This document shows positions 7,501 through 14,770 of a stretch of DNA of 44,551 nt, in pieces. The DNA is taken from positions 1-44,551 of the forward strand of contig JAJDBR010000171.1 in NCBI GenBank assembly GCA_029261275.1, given 5' to 3'. The translations under genes were made by a program, and so were the position numbers. Within the stretch, counting starts at the first letter, position 1; the number at the start of each line of letters is the position of its first letter. The stretch comes from Nitrospirales bacterium. Lineage in GTDB: Bacteria > Nitrospirota > Nitrospiria > Nitrospirales > UBA8639. The notes under the pieces are model-generated. The model did not search any database and was not told the origin of the DNA. It saw only the letters and a list, made by a program, of their open reading frames with translations.

Positions 7501-9393
7501 GATATTCATGCTGTGGAGCGCGTTGGCCATGATGTGGCTGGCAGCTTCCGTGAATTGATGGTGCATATCATGGATACGGTACCGCATACGGTCAATGTGG
7601 TGACGGCAGGGAATCCTCCAGGGCAACCGATTGATGTGGCTTTGGAGGCTGGTCGGACGGTGTCGTTCATTATGCCGCCGAATGACCAAATCAAAATGAC
7701 GCCGATGCCGTTCTTGAACGGTGGAACCCATACAACGGGTGGGGCATTGAATTTCCGGGCCGAGCCTTTCGCACAACGCTTGGCGAACAACCCGGATCCT
7801 TCAAAGATATTCAGCAGCGCGGTGCATGGCGATCCCAGCACGGCCATGATACGGGCCTACTTGGGTGACGCCATCGTGTTTCGTTTGTTGGACGTGACCA
7901 TGAATGAAAGTAATGTGTTCACATTATCCGGTCATACGTTCTTGTCTGAACGCTATGCGCAGGAAGCCAATCGCAAGCATTCGTTGCATATTGGGATTGC
8001 CGAGCGGTATGACCTCGTCATCCCAGAAGCCGGCGGGCCGCGTCATCAAGCCGGAGATTATATGTTCTTTAATGGCCGCAGTTCCAAATTCTCAGAAGGA
8101 TCCTGGGGGCTCATTCGTGTCTTAGACAAATCGGTGGACGATCTCCAACCCTTGCCGAATAAGGCGTATGGGAAAGAGGGGATGCCCGAGAGATTGCCAG
8201 TCTGTCCAAAAGATGCACCAGTGAAAGCGTTTAATGTGGTGGCCATCGATCATCCGGGGATGAGTTTCAACTCCAATGCTCCGGACGCGATCGAAGTTGA
8301 CTTTGAACGGACGATTGAATTACGCAATCCTGAAGCCAAGATTTATGTCCTCGAGGATGAAGTGAAAAAAGTCTCGGGTGATGCGCAGCCCATGCCGTTA
8401 ACCATACGGGCCAACGTGGGCGACTGTCTCAAAGTGAAATTGACGAACAAACTCAAAGAAGGACAAGCGTCGTTCTCAGCGTTTGGGTTGGCGTTTGATC
8501 CCAAAGATTCGCAAGGTGTGAATTTGGGGAATAATGCGGGCGATCAAACGGTTGCCCCTGGGAAGTCCCGGACCTACACCTACTATGCGGATCCTTTCAA
8601 TGGGGAAACGCAAACGTTGGTGTGGGATTGGGGAAATGTGTCCATGAATCCACGTAACGGGTTGTTCGGTGGAGTCATTGTCGGTCCGAAGGGCTCGACC
8701 TACCGTGATCCTAAAACGGGGGAGGACATTTCTCTAAAAAATAGCTGGAATGCTGATGTGATTGTGGATCGAACCATTCAAGGGAATGAAGGTCGAGCCA
8801 ACTATCGGGATGTGGCGTTGTACTTTCAAGATGAGGACAACATCATTGGAACCAGCTTCATGCCGTATGTGCAAAATGTGGCAGGGTTAACCGGTGTGAA
8901 TTATCGTGCTGAACCCTATCTGCATCGTGAAGAAACCGGTTGTTCGTTGGGGCGAATGTTCCAACCCTGTGAAGTGGATAATCCGCAGGATCCCGTCACA
9001 CCAACCATTGAAGCTCATGCTGGCGACAAAGTACGAATTCATGTCTTTGGTGCTAGTAGCGAGCAAAATGGCATGTTCACCGTTGAAAAGCATGAATGGC
9101 CAATCGAACCCTTCTTGCCTGGTGCGGATATGATTAGCACCGTGGAATTCTCAGGTTCGGAAGGCTTAGATGTGTTCTTGCCATCGGCTGGTGGGAAATG
9201 GTCAATGGCTGGCGACTATGTGTGGAGCAATGGTCGGTTACCCTATTCCCAATCGGGACAATGGGGGTATCTCCGGGTATTGCCCAGCACAGACCAACGG
9301 ATTCTGCCGTTGTCCGGTTCCGCGTCTTCAAACAAACAGGCCAAGCTACATGATCTGGGTGCGCCCAAGATCATTCCTACCGTGGCCAAGTAA
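4513..9393 (+). CDS. Giant periplasmic multicopper oxidase, three-unit cupredoxin repeat
   Basis: Start ATG 4513 follows AAAGGAGG; an earlier in-frame start at 4462 has no ribosome site. The product is 1626 aa. An N-terminal signal peptide (hydrophobic stretch, cut near VSA-EE) is followed by a Met/Gln-rich linker. Three repeat units begin with a CPxxA motif near residues 135, 733 and 1231, each built of two cupredoxin-like halves. All four multicopper motifs are present: HxxHxH at 443-448, HCHxxxHxxxxM at 518-529 (type 1 copper with axial Met), HFH at 824-826 and HDH at 955-957. They are spread over units 1 and 2; unit 3 has lost the ligands. A small beta-domain is inserted in unit 2 (about 868-936). 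Size and layout resemble MofA/MnxG/OmpB-type oxidases, some of which oxidise Mn(II) or Fe(II). The true substrate is not known. Confidence 0.9.
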   Translation: MFHGKPTLFTVSAFLALFGGSALWGTPLVVSAEEASSPMVHPVGMNSQSPGWAERLKGQTIVEDAMEGRAERAALVEQQHQRMMQQMQKEMDHKGADTGAFNSMSMIHQYGGGPENGLLASNSNVEPVSMKGGMCPKTAPVRNYDVSAVNVEITLNQWLDYYPGYMYALTEDMDKIRAEEAKNAAAREKEGHNDPGGVKNGIQDQWIQPLVIRGNQGDCVKITLRNKLEFGEEVSLHINGSDMVMSDTGQPALTTNADSVAEEGKTINMEWYIHPETQEGGRQFHTFSNDRELTVMGMFGVFVVEPRGSNYYEPLGTGAATEASSGWQVMIDNGDGPDFREFVLIYHEVGDEAFRPVNKHGDFLPQRDPLTDAYRPGARALNYRSEPFGINNMHVQHEYFGFEDESMAYSSYTFGDAAPTIPRSYLGDPAKFRIVHGGSEVFHSHHPHGGAIRWQRSPRATQMPVWNTGQTGPVKYPVIRTKSDRVDVEVIGPSEALDLETECGSGLCQWLAGDFLFHCHVAHHYVAGMWGYWRVYNTMQVPGMQNDVMPPLRELPDRLDRIHKPVSSDKLVGKTVNWFGKQFKIVGEGKSNWKVEPAVVNIKDWVEMQLSNQGKPGHKDDELGQMKAYDATVMDWVWDGAKAMSEKEPTIGENPKYHPEWQGYKPGERREIRFEPSTGKVAWPWLTPHFGKRVPFSNDHNPAPWLEMVRLNPDGTRSVEPAKPGENGPWSLCPDRAGSQDYNVHFIKLPIELSAAEGDQPAIVDPNGLLYVVHEEEEAVRADNDKKFPLVVRANVYDCIDWTLTSEWLDDDITNFQSSKINTHFHFFQFDNQASDGVISGFSYEQSMRPFTQFDKPTKKGLPIPMNAKVTKAAKAGSKTLQVTNAAQYHVGTPILVGADNVKEKEVRRIVKIDGKTLTFAYPLKFKHPVDEIVTVEYVRQRFWVDADVGSVFWHDHAFGGTTWPHGAVGTMIAEPFGSTWHDPKTGERIRTGPVADIHAVERVGHDVAGSFRELMVHIMDTVPHTVNVVTAGNPPGQPIDVALEAGRTVSFIMPPNDQIKMTPMPFLNGGTHTTGGALNFRAEPFAQRLANNPDPSKIFSSAVHGDPSTAMIRAYLGDAIVFRLLDVTMNESNVFTLSGHTFLSERYAQEANRKHSLHIGIAERYDLVIPEAGGPRHQAGDYMFFNGRSSKFSEGSWGLIRVLDKSVDDLQPLPNKAYGKEGMPERLPVCPKDAPVKAFNVVAIDHPGMSFNSNAPDAIEVDFERTIELRNPEAKIYVLEDEVKKVSGDAQPMPLTIRANVGDCLKVKLTNKLKEGQASFSAFGLAFDPKDSQGVNLGNNAGDQTVAPGKSRTYTYYADPFNGETQTLVWDWGNVSMNPRNGLFGGVIVGPKGSTYRDPKTGEDISLKNSWNADVIVDRTIQGNEGRANYRDVALYFQDEDNIIGTSFMPYVQNVAGLTGVNYRAEPYLHREETGCSLGRMFQPCEVDNPQDPVTPTIEAHAGDKVRIHVFGASSEQNGMFTVEKHEWPIEPFLPGADMISTVEFSGSEGLDVFLPSAGGKWSMAGDYVWSNGRLPYSQSGQWGYLRVLPSTDQRILPLSGSASSNKQAKLHDLGAPKIIPTVAK

Positions 9394-9420
9394 CCCGCAA
9401 CGGGTGATCGGGTGAATGAC

Positions 9421-9457
9421 AAGGCGGGGAAGTCTACAGACTTCCCCGCCTTTTTTT
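9421..9457 (+). terminator. Rho-independent terminator after the multicopper oxidase gene
   Basis: A perfect 15-bp stem (AAGGCGGGGAAGTCT / AGACTTCCCCGCCTT) with a 2-base centre runs into seven T residues. It lies 27 bp past the oxidase stop codon. Downstream genes are thus partly or wholly insulated, and the following cupredoxin gene may have its own promoter or depend on read-through. Confidence 0.93.
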
Positions 9458-9524
9458 ATGAGGGTCTATGTTTCTAAGGAATGTCAAAGAGGATGGATAT
9501 CAATAAATGCTGAGGAGGGAAGCC

Positions 9525-10445
9525 ATGAAGGGCCGAATGTATTGGAAAGGGATACTAGGGGTTGGGCTGTTTGCTCTTTTCGCGCAAACGGCTTGGTCTT
9601 ATGATGAAATCACAGTCACCAATGGCGGCTCGATACAAGGCACCGTGTTGATTGAAGGCGGGAAACCTCGCCCCATGGCCTTCAATTTAGTGACGATTCC
9701 AGATCCGGTGTTTTGTGGGACCATTTCCACTGGAACGGGATGGCGAATTGTGGAGGATTTTATTATTGGGCCGAATAAGACCCTCAAGGATGTTGTGGTG
9801 ATGCTCAAGGGAGTCACCAAAGGCAAATCGTTTGCATTGCCGAAGGTCAGGATTGAGTCTATCGATTGTGATTTTATTCCGTTTGTGAATGTCATCAAAG
9901 ACAAGGATGAAATTGAAGTGGTGAATATGGATCCCGTGGAACATGATATTCAAGGGTATGAAACGGCCAGAGAACGGGGGGCGCGGGTCCTGTTTAATCG
10001 GCCGTTGCCCATGAACCCTTTCCTGGAGTTGGCGGGCATGTTGGGGAAGAAATACATGGCGGGCAAACCCATGGTGGAGAAAATTCATTTACGAAAAGGG
10101 CGGAATGTGTTTGTGATGCAATGTGGGTTTCATCCCTATATGTATTCCTGGGGGTTAGTGGCTGAGAATCCCTATTTTTCCATTACCAAAGAAGATGGGA
10201 AATTTCAGATCACGGATATCCCGCCTGGAGAGTATGTGTTGACGGCCTGGCACCCTGGTGTCAAAACGTTTGTGGAACAAGTGGTGACCGTCAAAGCCAA
10301 CCAAGTGACTTCGGCACCGTTTACCTTTCAGTCGCCGCAGGGTCGGCGGAGCGCGCATGAAATAGAGGACAACCCCCGGTTTGGATTGGAGCTATTGGAA
10401 GAGGGACAAGAAATTATTCCGTCGATCCGGCGACAAATTCCGTAA
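9525..10445 (+). CDS. Secreted cupredoxin-like protein with carboxypeptidase-regulatory-like domain
   Basis: ATG 9525 is chosen because GAGGAGGG lies just upstream; an earlier in-frame ATG at 9507 overlaps that site. The product is 306 aa. A signal peptide (GILGVGLFALFAQTAW) ends near residue 25. Central residues form a cupredoxin-like fold with candidate type 1 copper ligands H140 (VEHDIQ), C200, H203 and M206 (CGFHPYM). A C-terminal carboxypeptidase-regulatory-like beta domain follows (DGKFQITDIPPGEYVLTAWHPG). Two more cysteines occur near 64 and 115. The arrangement is found in predicted periplasmic electron carriers. Its place between a multicopper oxidase and a heme protein suggests it passes electrons to or from the oxidase, but this is inference. 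The C-M spacing (C-x2-H-x2-M) is shorter than in plastocyanin, so copper binding is not certain. Confidence 0.8.
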   Translation: MKGRMYWKGILGVGLFALFAQTAWSYDEITVTNGGSIQGTVLIEGGKPRPMAFNLVTIPDPVFCGTISTGTGWRIVEDFIIGPNKTLKDVVVMLKGVTKGKSFALPKVRIESIDCDFIPFVNVIKDKDEIEVVNMDPVEHDIQGYETARERGARVLFNRPLPMNPFLELAGMLGKKYMAGKPMVEKIHLRKGRNVFVMQCGFHPYMYSWGLVAENPYFSITKEDGKFQITDIPPGEYVLTAWHPGVKTFVEQVVTVKANQVTSAPFTFQSPQGRRSAHEIEDNPRFGLELLEEGQEIIPSIRRQIP

Positions 10446-10574
10446 AAGAGATATGAGCCTTGTTTCCCTTGAGGTTTATGGAAAATTGTGGTTCTAGCAG
10501 GAGATTCTCAAATCTGATTCGATCGGGCTCGAGGTCTTTCCACAGGTTCTGAAGTCGTGAAAGGAGGGGCGGTT

Positions 10575-11180
10575 ATGAACACGAAATGTGGCATTGTCGG
10601 ATTAGTGATGAGTGCCGTCATGTTCTTTGGGTGTCTAGGGATAGCCTTTGCTGCTGAGGAGGAGTTGGAGGTGGACTTCTCCCCTGACGTTGTGGCCAAT
10701 TATATTCATGCGGTGATTGCTGCGGATCGTGCCTTGTATACCACTCATGTTGTGGACCGATTGCAGGAAGAGCGCGTCGTGGTGGCAGCCGAAGCGTGGA
10801 AACAACGCAAGGCGCTTCCTTTGCCAGCACAAATGCTCTTAATGGCTGGGAAGACAGTAGAAATGAGTGGGTCTGGTCTGCGCTTTCGTCTGGCAAGTCT
10901 GTGGCCCATTTATGAGGAAAATGGGCCGAGTAACCTTTTTGAAGAAACAGGATTGAAGGTGGTGGCCGACGACCCCGATGAAGTCTATAGCGGAATTATC
11001 ACCAGAGGGGATAAACGGTTTTTTAAAGCCATTTATGCGGACCGAGCGGTCTCCAAGGCCTGTGTGAACTGTCACAATGGTCATATTTTGAGTGGGAAGC
11101 GAGATTTTAAGTTGGGAGATGTGATGGGTGGGATCATCATTTCTTTCCCACTGCCAATTGAAAAATCAGAACCCCCCTGA
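10575..11180 (+). CDS. Monoheme c-type protein of the Tll0287/DUF3365 family
   Basis: Start ATG 10575 follows AAAGGAGGGGCGG; the frame opens at GTG 10557, but that would place the ribosome site inside the gene. The product is 201 aa. A Sec signal peptide (hydrophobic core, cut near AFA-AEE) is followed by a helical N-terminal half and a PAS-like fold typical of DUF3365. One heme-binding CxxCH is present: C163, C166, H167 (CVNCH). Members are secreted or periplasmic heme proteins thought to sense or transfer electrons. It follows the cupredoxin-like gene and ends in its own strong terminator. It probably belongs to the same redox module as the multicopper oxidase. No second heme motif is seen. 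Confidence 0.85.
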   Translation: MNTKCGIVGLVMSAVMFFGCLGIAFAAEEELEVDFSPDVVANYIHAVIAADRALYTTHVVDRLQEERVVVAAEAWKQRKALPLPAQMLLMAGKTVEMSGSGLRFRLASLWPIYEENGPSNLFEETGLKVVADDPDEVYSGIITRGDKRFFKAIYADRAVSKACVNCHNGHILSGKRDFKLGDVMGGIIISFPLPIEKSEPP

Positions 11181-11208
11181 CTTGTAGAACGGTCTCTTTC
11201 TACATAAG

Positions 11209-11252
11209 AAAAAAGGCGATGGCGTATTCCATATATGCCATCGCCTTTTTTT
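11209..11252 (+). terminator. Rho-independent terminator after the heme protein gene
   Basis: Stem GGCGATGGC (11215-11223) and GCCATCGCC (11237-11245) with a 13-base AT-rich loop, preceded by A6 and followed by seven T residues. The A-run and T-run can extend the stem and would also allow termination from the opposite strand. Confidence 0.92.
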
Positions 11253-11439
11253 ATGTAACAGCAAACTGATCCTGTAACCTCTGAACGTGAAAAGATCTTC
11301 AAGCCCCTTGGAATTCTAAGATAAAAGGAAGATTCCTGAAATCAAGCTTGGCAGGCTCGTGAAGTTTGCCCCCCTCAAAACGGAGAAGTGGATCACACAA
11401 CAAACGGTGATGCCGATGCCCGAGCGGAGGCCCTAACCG

Positions 11440-11787
11440 CTACGGGCAAGTGACGTACCCTAGAGCATCTTCTTCAGTTGCATAGATCGGGATTACCTCC
11501 ACAAGATTTTCCCAATCTAGACGGGTTCGAACATATAGCGTGGGGTTCACAATACTGATCTGCACATGGCGGGGTTGCAATTCGTCGTACCAGAGAGACA
11601 ATTCTCTTAAGCTCGTCGAGTCAACCTCCAATACGTCAGAGAAATCCAGGATGACGTGATGACAGCCCATCTCAACAGCTCTCAAGAGCTGACCTTGAAG
11701 CCTTTGGGTCGTACGACGATTGAACTGACAGCCAAGAGCAAAGACTTTCGTCGGGTGTTTTGACTGATGCTCACAATCTTGCAGCAT
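11440..11787 (-). CDS. STAS-domain protein (anti-anti-sigma-factor-like)
   Basis: 115 aa, made almost entirely of a STAS domain: a beta-strand start (VFALGCQFNRRTT), a helix, and the typical switch region ILDFSDVLEVDSTSLREL, with the phosphorylatable Ser in the DST(S) position. The C-terminal part has further helices. In anti-anti-sigma factors of the SpoIIAA/RsbV kind the Ser is phosphorylated by a partner kinase. No kinase or phosphatase gene is next to it, so its partner lies elsewhere. It is a lone minus-strand gene at the edge of the accessory region. A ribosome site AGAGG lies about 13 bases upstream of the ATG. Confidence 0.75.
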   Translation of the reverse strand: MLQDCEHQSKHPTKVFALGCQFNRRTTQRLQGQLLRAVEMGCHHVILDFSDVLEVDSTSLRELSLWYDELQPRHVQISIVNPTLYVRTRLDWENLVEVIPIYATEEDALGYVTCP

Positions 11788-11877
11788 AGGATCTACCTCT
11801 GGGTTATAAAAGGGGAGTGGTGTTATCCCATAGTGAACCTGTTTGAGCGGAGAGTAACCATTCTCCGATAGCGGTAG

Positions 11878-12177
11878 GTGAAAACATGTAAGCCCTTATG
11901 TTGTCATTCAAACATGCAACAACTGCCCACATTGAGGCTCAAACGAGGACTCTCTTTTTGTGCCTTGGGTGTGATGGCAGGGATTTATGCGGTATCGTTA
12001 GTCCGGTTGGAGGCGGGAAAATTTGATCCCCGTCTCTCACCCTTGCGCAAACTGGCGCAGGCATTGGAGGTGAGCGTCTGTGACTTGATTGATCAACCCT
12101 TCACCAAAGGAAGTGAGGCACATGGGAGTCGTACCACGAAAAGACGGGTGGTACGTAGAGTTTCGAGTAGTGGATGA
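11878..12177 (+). CDS. XRE-family HTH regulator, associated with an integrase
   Basis: A small protein of 99 aa from GTG 11878; ATG 11914 is also possible and would trim 12 residues. The core LRLKRGLSFCALGVMAG...LVRLEAGKF...LRKLAQALEV is a Cro/CI-type helix-turn-helix. Its last 56 bases overlap the start of the integrase remnant at 12122. This is a common arrangement in which a regulator gene is coupled to its recombinase gene. The tail after DLIDQPF is basic and may be a by-product of the overlap. It is intact by eye, although its partner integrase is destroyed. Confidence 0.7.
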   Translation: MKTCKPLCCHSNMQQLPTLRLKRGLSFCALGVMAGIYAVSLVRLEAGKFDPRLSPLRKLAQALEVSVCDLIDQPFTKGSEAHGSRTTKRRVVRRVSSSG

Positions 12178-13193
12178 TGCCAAAGTATTGTCGTTATCTC
12201 CAGGTGAGGCAATAAGAAGAATGAAACGATAGAAGACGGGACCCACCAATAAAACTGTGATTAAGCCATGGGAAGAAAAAAATAAAACGGATCTGTCAAT
12301 GGAGGGGAAATCATTTTCATGCGGCAAGGTGATGAGTTTTGAAGAGTGGGGGAACGGTATTTGAAATTTGAAGAAATGAGGAGCCTTCGTTTTTATCAAG
12401 ATCGGGTGGAGATTGTTCGATTACAACGTATTCCTTTCTTCCGTTCTAGGGCTTTGTAACGAAATAAAATCCGAACATGTTGAATTCTATCGCCAATAAC
12501 CGAAATTCAGAAATGGCAAAATGCCGAGTCTTTAAAGGTTCAACGATGATCATACCATGTTAAAGCATGTGTTGAGTGTTGCTGTGCGTAGGGGACTGCT
12601 CGAAGTGAATGTTGCGAAGAAAGTCAGAATGCTTGATCCAAATGGAGTCGGGTATATTCTATAATAATGCTGAAACTTGGCCTAAACCTATCTTATTTAT
12701 AGCCTATCAACTGGGTATGCGGTTAGGGGAAATTTTAAATTTAACGTGGGACCAAGTTGACTTACAACGAGGTTGTATCACCCTCTTCGAAAGAGACACA
12801 AAAAATGGCCTAGCTCGTGTGGTTCCTCTGACAGTGAGCGTTTGTCCTGCTCTTGCCGACTTATTCAAGGCTAGGAGTCTATGAACCAATAAGATAGTTT
12901 TGTATAATGGCCGTTGGGTTGGTTCGGCTGAAAAGGCGTGTAAAACCTCTTTGAAGGATGCTGGGATTGAAAACTTCCGTTTCCATGATCTGAGGCATTG
13001 TGCTGCAACGAACCTTCGTAGGGCAGGGGTGGATCCCGTTACGGCAATGAAGATTGTGGGTCACAAATCTGAAAGAATGTACAAGCGGTATAATAACGTC
13101 AATGACAAGGACTTGCTTAAGGCTTCCGCCATGCTTAAGACACTAATAACACCTTCGATTCCTTCTTCGATGCTGGGATCTGTAACATGTTGA
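12122..13193 (+). pseudogene. Decayed tyrosine recombinase (phage-type integrase)
   Basis: The N-terminus reads MGVVPRKDGWYVEFRVVDD from ATG 12122 behind GTGAGG. The frame meets TAG at 12230-12232 where relatives have Trp (KRWKTG), then continues in the same frame. It shifts near 12350 (one G appears lost in a G-run), giving RYLKFEEMRSLRFYQDRVEI, and stops again at 12457. A damaged core-binding part follows (MLKHVLSVAVRRGLLEVN). The catalytic part is readable in two frames: Arg in GMRLGEILNLTWDQVDL (frame at 12609-12884), then HDLRH, GHKS and MYKRY (frame at 12900-13193). All catalytic motifs survive but no continuous frame exists. It points at tRNA-Arg, 11 bp away. Confidence 0.9.
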
Positions 13194-13204
13194 AAACATT
13201 GGCT

Positions 13205-13281
13205 GCCCCCGTAGCTCAGTTGGATAGAGCAGCGGTTTCCTAAACCGCGGGCCGCACGTTCAATTCGTGTCGGGGGCACCA
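13205..13281 (+). tRNA. tRNA-Arg (anticodon CCT)
   Basis: A full cloverleaf can be drawn. The acceptor stem GCCCCCG pairs with CGGGGGC. The D arm is GCTC/GAGC. The anticodon stem GCGGT/ACCGC carries loop TTCCTAA with anticodon CCT. The T arm is GCACG-TTCAATT-CGTGT. A discriminator A and an encoded CCA end follow. It is 77 nt. The gene is flanked on both sides by recombinase remnants pointing at it, so it has probably been an integration target. Confidence 0.97.
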
Positions 13282-13295
13282 AATTTTTCAAGGAC

Positions 13296-14138
13296 TTACG
13301 CAGCATTTCCCGCCTCAGCCTTCGCGGCAATTCCGGTTATTGTCACGGTTGAGATTGAAACGACAGTATCTTTGACCTCTAAAACTCCCCCTCCTTTCTG
13401 TGTAGGTTCTCCATTCCCAAAGCTTGAGACTTCCTCGACCGCCTCTTTGAGGTAGTTGGGGCTTAAGTGGGCATACCGGCGCACTAAGTTCGTCGTCGAA
13501 TGTCGGAGTAACGCGGCAATGGTGACCAGTGGGACACCCTGCATGGCGAGACGACTGGCTAAGGTGTTCCGTGCTTCAATGACTATCGTTTGGTTTTCTT
13601 TCCATAATACTTTGTTATCGGAATATCGTTTCATTTCTGCACTCACAACCACGAAGGGAACAAGTCTTCCACCCTCTTTTTTGCGACTAATACGAGACCC
13701 ACACTGCTTCATGTGAAAGGTCACGAGAGCATCATGTCGTTTTTGTGTTGTGAGATTCGAATCAGGGCGGACTTCAATTGAGTCAAAATGATTGGCGTCT
13801 TTTAAAGTCTCCAATAAATTTTGAGTGAATATTTTTTTACATGAAAAACTTTCCCCTTTTGGGGAAATCGATTTTGCGATTTCTCTGTCCAATGATTCGT
13901 GATGAGAGCTGACAATGGCATCACCAAATGCACCGCCTATCTCATGAGACCTACGAGGATCTTTCGTGCTCTTATCGATATAGGTAAAATTGGGATCGCC
14001 ATTCACAACAATAGCTAAATTCTTTATCTTGGAGGATTCTTCTGCATCAAGCCTCACATAAGAAGTCCCTTCTGCGCAGCTAAAAAGAAATAGGGCGATC
14101 ATTATACAACTCAAAATTCTATTTGCTCTCCAGAACAC
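13296..14138 (-). CDS. Chimeric gene: lipoprotein fused to an integrase C-terminal fragment
   Basis: From GTG 14138 behind CAGGAGGG, the product is 280 aa. Residues 1-21 are a lipoprotein signal (IMIALFLFSC, lipobox Cys about 21), and residues up to about 189 look like a periplasmic lipoprotein of unknown family. From residue 190 (about 13571) the sequence becomes the tail of a tyrosine recombinase: RNTLASRLAMQGVPLVTIAA, LLRHSTTNLVRRYAHLSPNY and LKEAVEEVSSFG. The normal HxxR box is missing and the usual Gly before the catalytic His is Arg, so it cannot be an active recombinase. It ends 14 bp from tRNA-Arg. The likely cause is a deletion joining an island integrase to a lipoprotein gene. The N-terminal part may still be expressed. 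Confidence 0.7.
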   Translation of the reverse strand: MFWRANRILSCIMIALFLFSCAEGTSYVRLDAEESSKIKNLAIVVNGDPNFTYIDKSTKDPRRSHEIGGAFGDAIVSSHHESLDREIAKSISPKGESFSCKKIFTQNLLETLKDANHFDSIEVRPDSNLTTQKRHDALVTFHMKQCGSRISRKKEGGRLVPFVVVSAEMKRYSDNKVLWKENQTIVIEARNTLASRLAMQGVPLVTIAALLRHSTTNLVRRYAHLSPNYLKEAVEEVSSFGNGEPTQKGGGVLEVKDTVVSISTVTITGIAAKAEAGNAA

Positions 14139-14244
14139 GCAGCTACCCTCCTGTTTGGAAAATCATTCTTTTATAAGATTATGGCGCGTGTATCGTATCA
14201 CTGGTACTCGACTTCTGTCGCTCATTTCCTGATCTCATCATGTC

Positions 14245-14676
14245 CTAAAGTGTTTTCGCCAATCTCTTAAAGACCTTGGCGTGGTGCTCGTGAATGATTT
14301 GGGCCATGGTTGCACTCCTTTTGCCTTCTAAAAGAGGCGGCAGAATTTTTGCGAGTGCCAGCACGGCCTTCATAATGACCGTCTCTCGCCTGATCACTTC
14401 GGCGTCGACCTCCTCCCTTACGACTAGCACTCCCTCTGCAATTTCGCGCTCACGAATTAATTTTAAGGCGCGTTCTTTTGGGAAGACGGTATCCCAATAT
14501 CGTCCTTCGTCGGCTGGCTTTTGTTTCCGTTCCTCATTGCGCTTGGCAGTAAAAATGGCCTTGACCTTTCCTTGGTCAATCTTGCCGTTCGTCCTCATAT
14601 CATGCCCGGCCTTTTCATATCGATAGATCGTTGAACGCGAAATTTGTTTAGGCTGCACCTTTGTCTGTTGTGTCAT
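14245..14676 (-). CDS. Phage DNA-packaging (terminase small subunit, Nu1-like) protein
   Basis: 143 aa. The N-terminus is a winged-helix-like DNA-binding start (ISRSTIYRYEKAGHDMRTNGKID) followed by a charged region and a helical C-terminus (RETVIMKAVLALAKILPPLLEGK). The layout matches small terminase subunits of the Nu1 kind, which bind cos/pac DNA and deliver it to the large subunit. No large terminase, portal or capsid gene is nearby, so this is a phage remnant. It sits directly downstream of a second, frameshifted gene of similar type on the same strand. The family call is from pattern and order; a general DNA-binding accessory protein is possible. Confidence 0.55.
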   Translation of the reverse strand: MTQQTKVQPKQISRSTIYRYEKAGHDMRTNGKIDQGKVKAIFTAKRNEERKQKPADEGRYWDTVFPKERALKLIREREIAEGVLVVREEVDAEVIRRETVIMKAVLALAKILPPLLEGKRSATMAQIIHEHHAKVFKRLAKTL

Positions 14677-14770
14677 GTGTCACCCTAAAAAATAAAAACT
14701 GCGGTCACCAAGAATTGGACTTTTCGCAAGGCACCTGCATGCCTCCCCTAGGAAGGGCCTGTCACAGGTC

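Noticed and set aside
7015-7776. 253-codon minus-strand frame inside the multicopper oxidase gene
   Set aside because: It is the antisense shadow of a strongly coding plus-strand frame, rich in His and Arg as expected from reversed codons, with no ribosome site.
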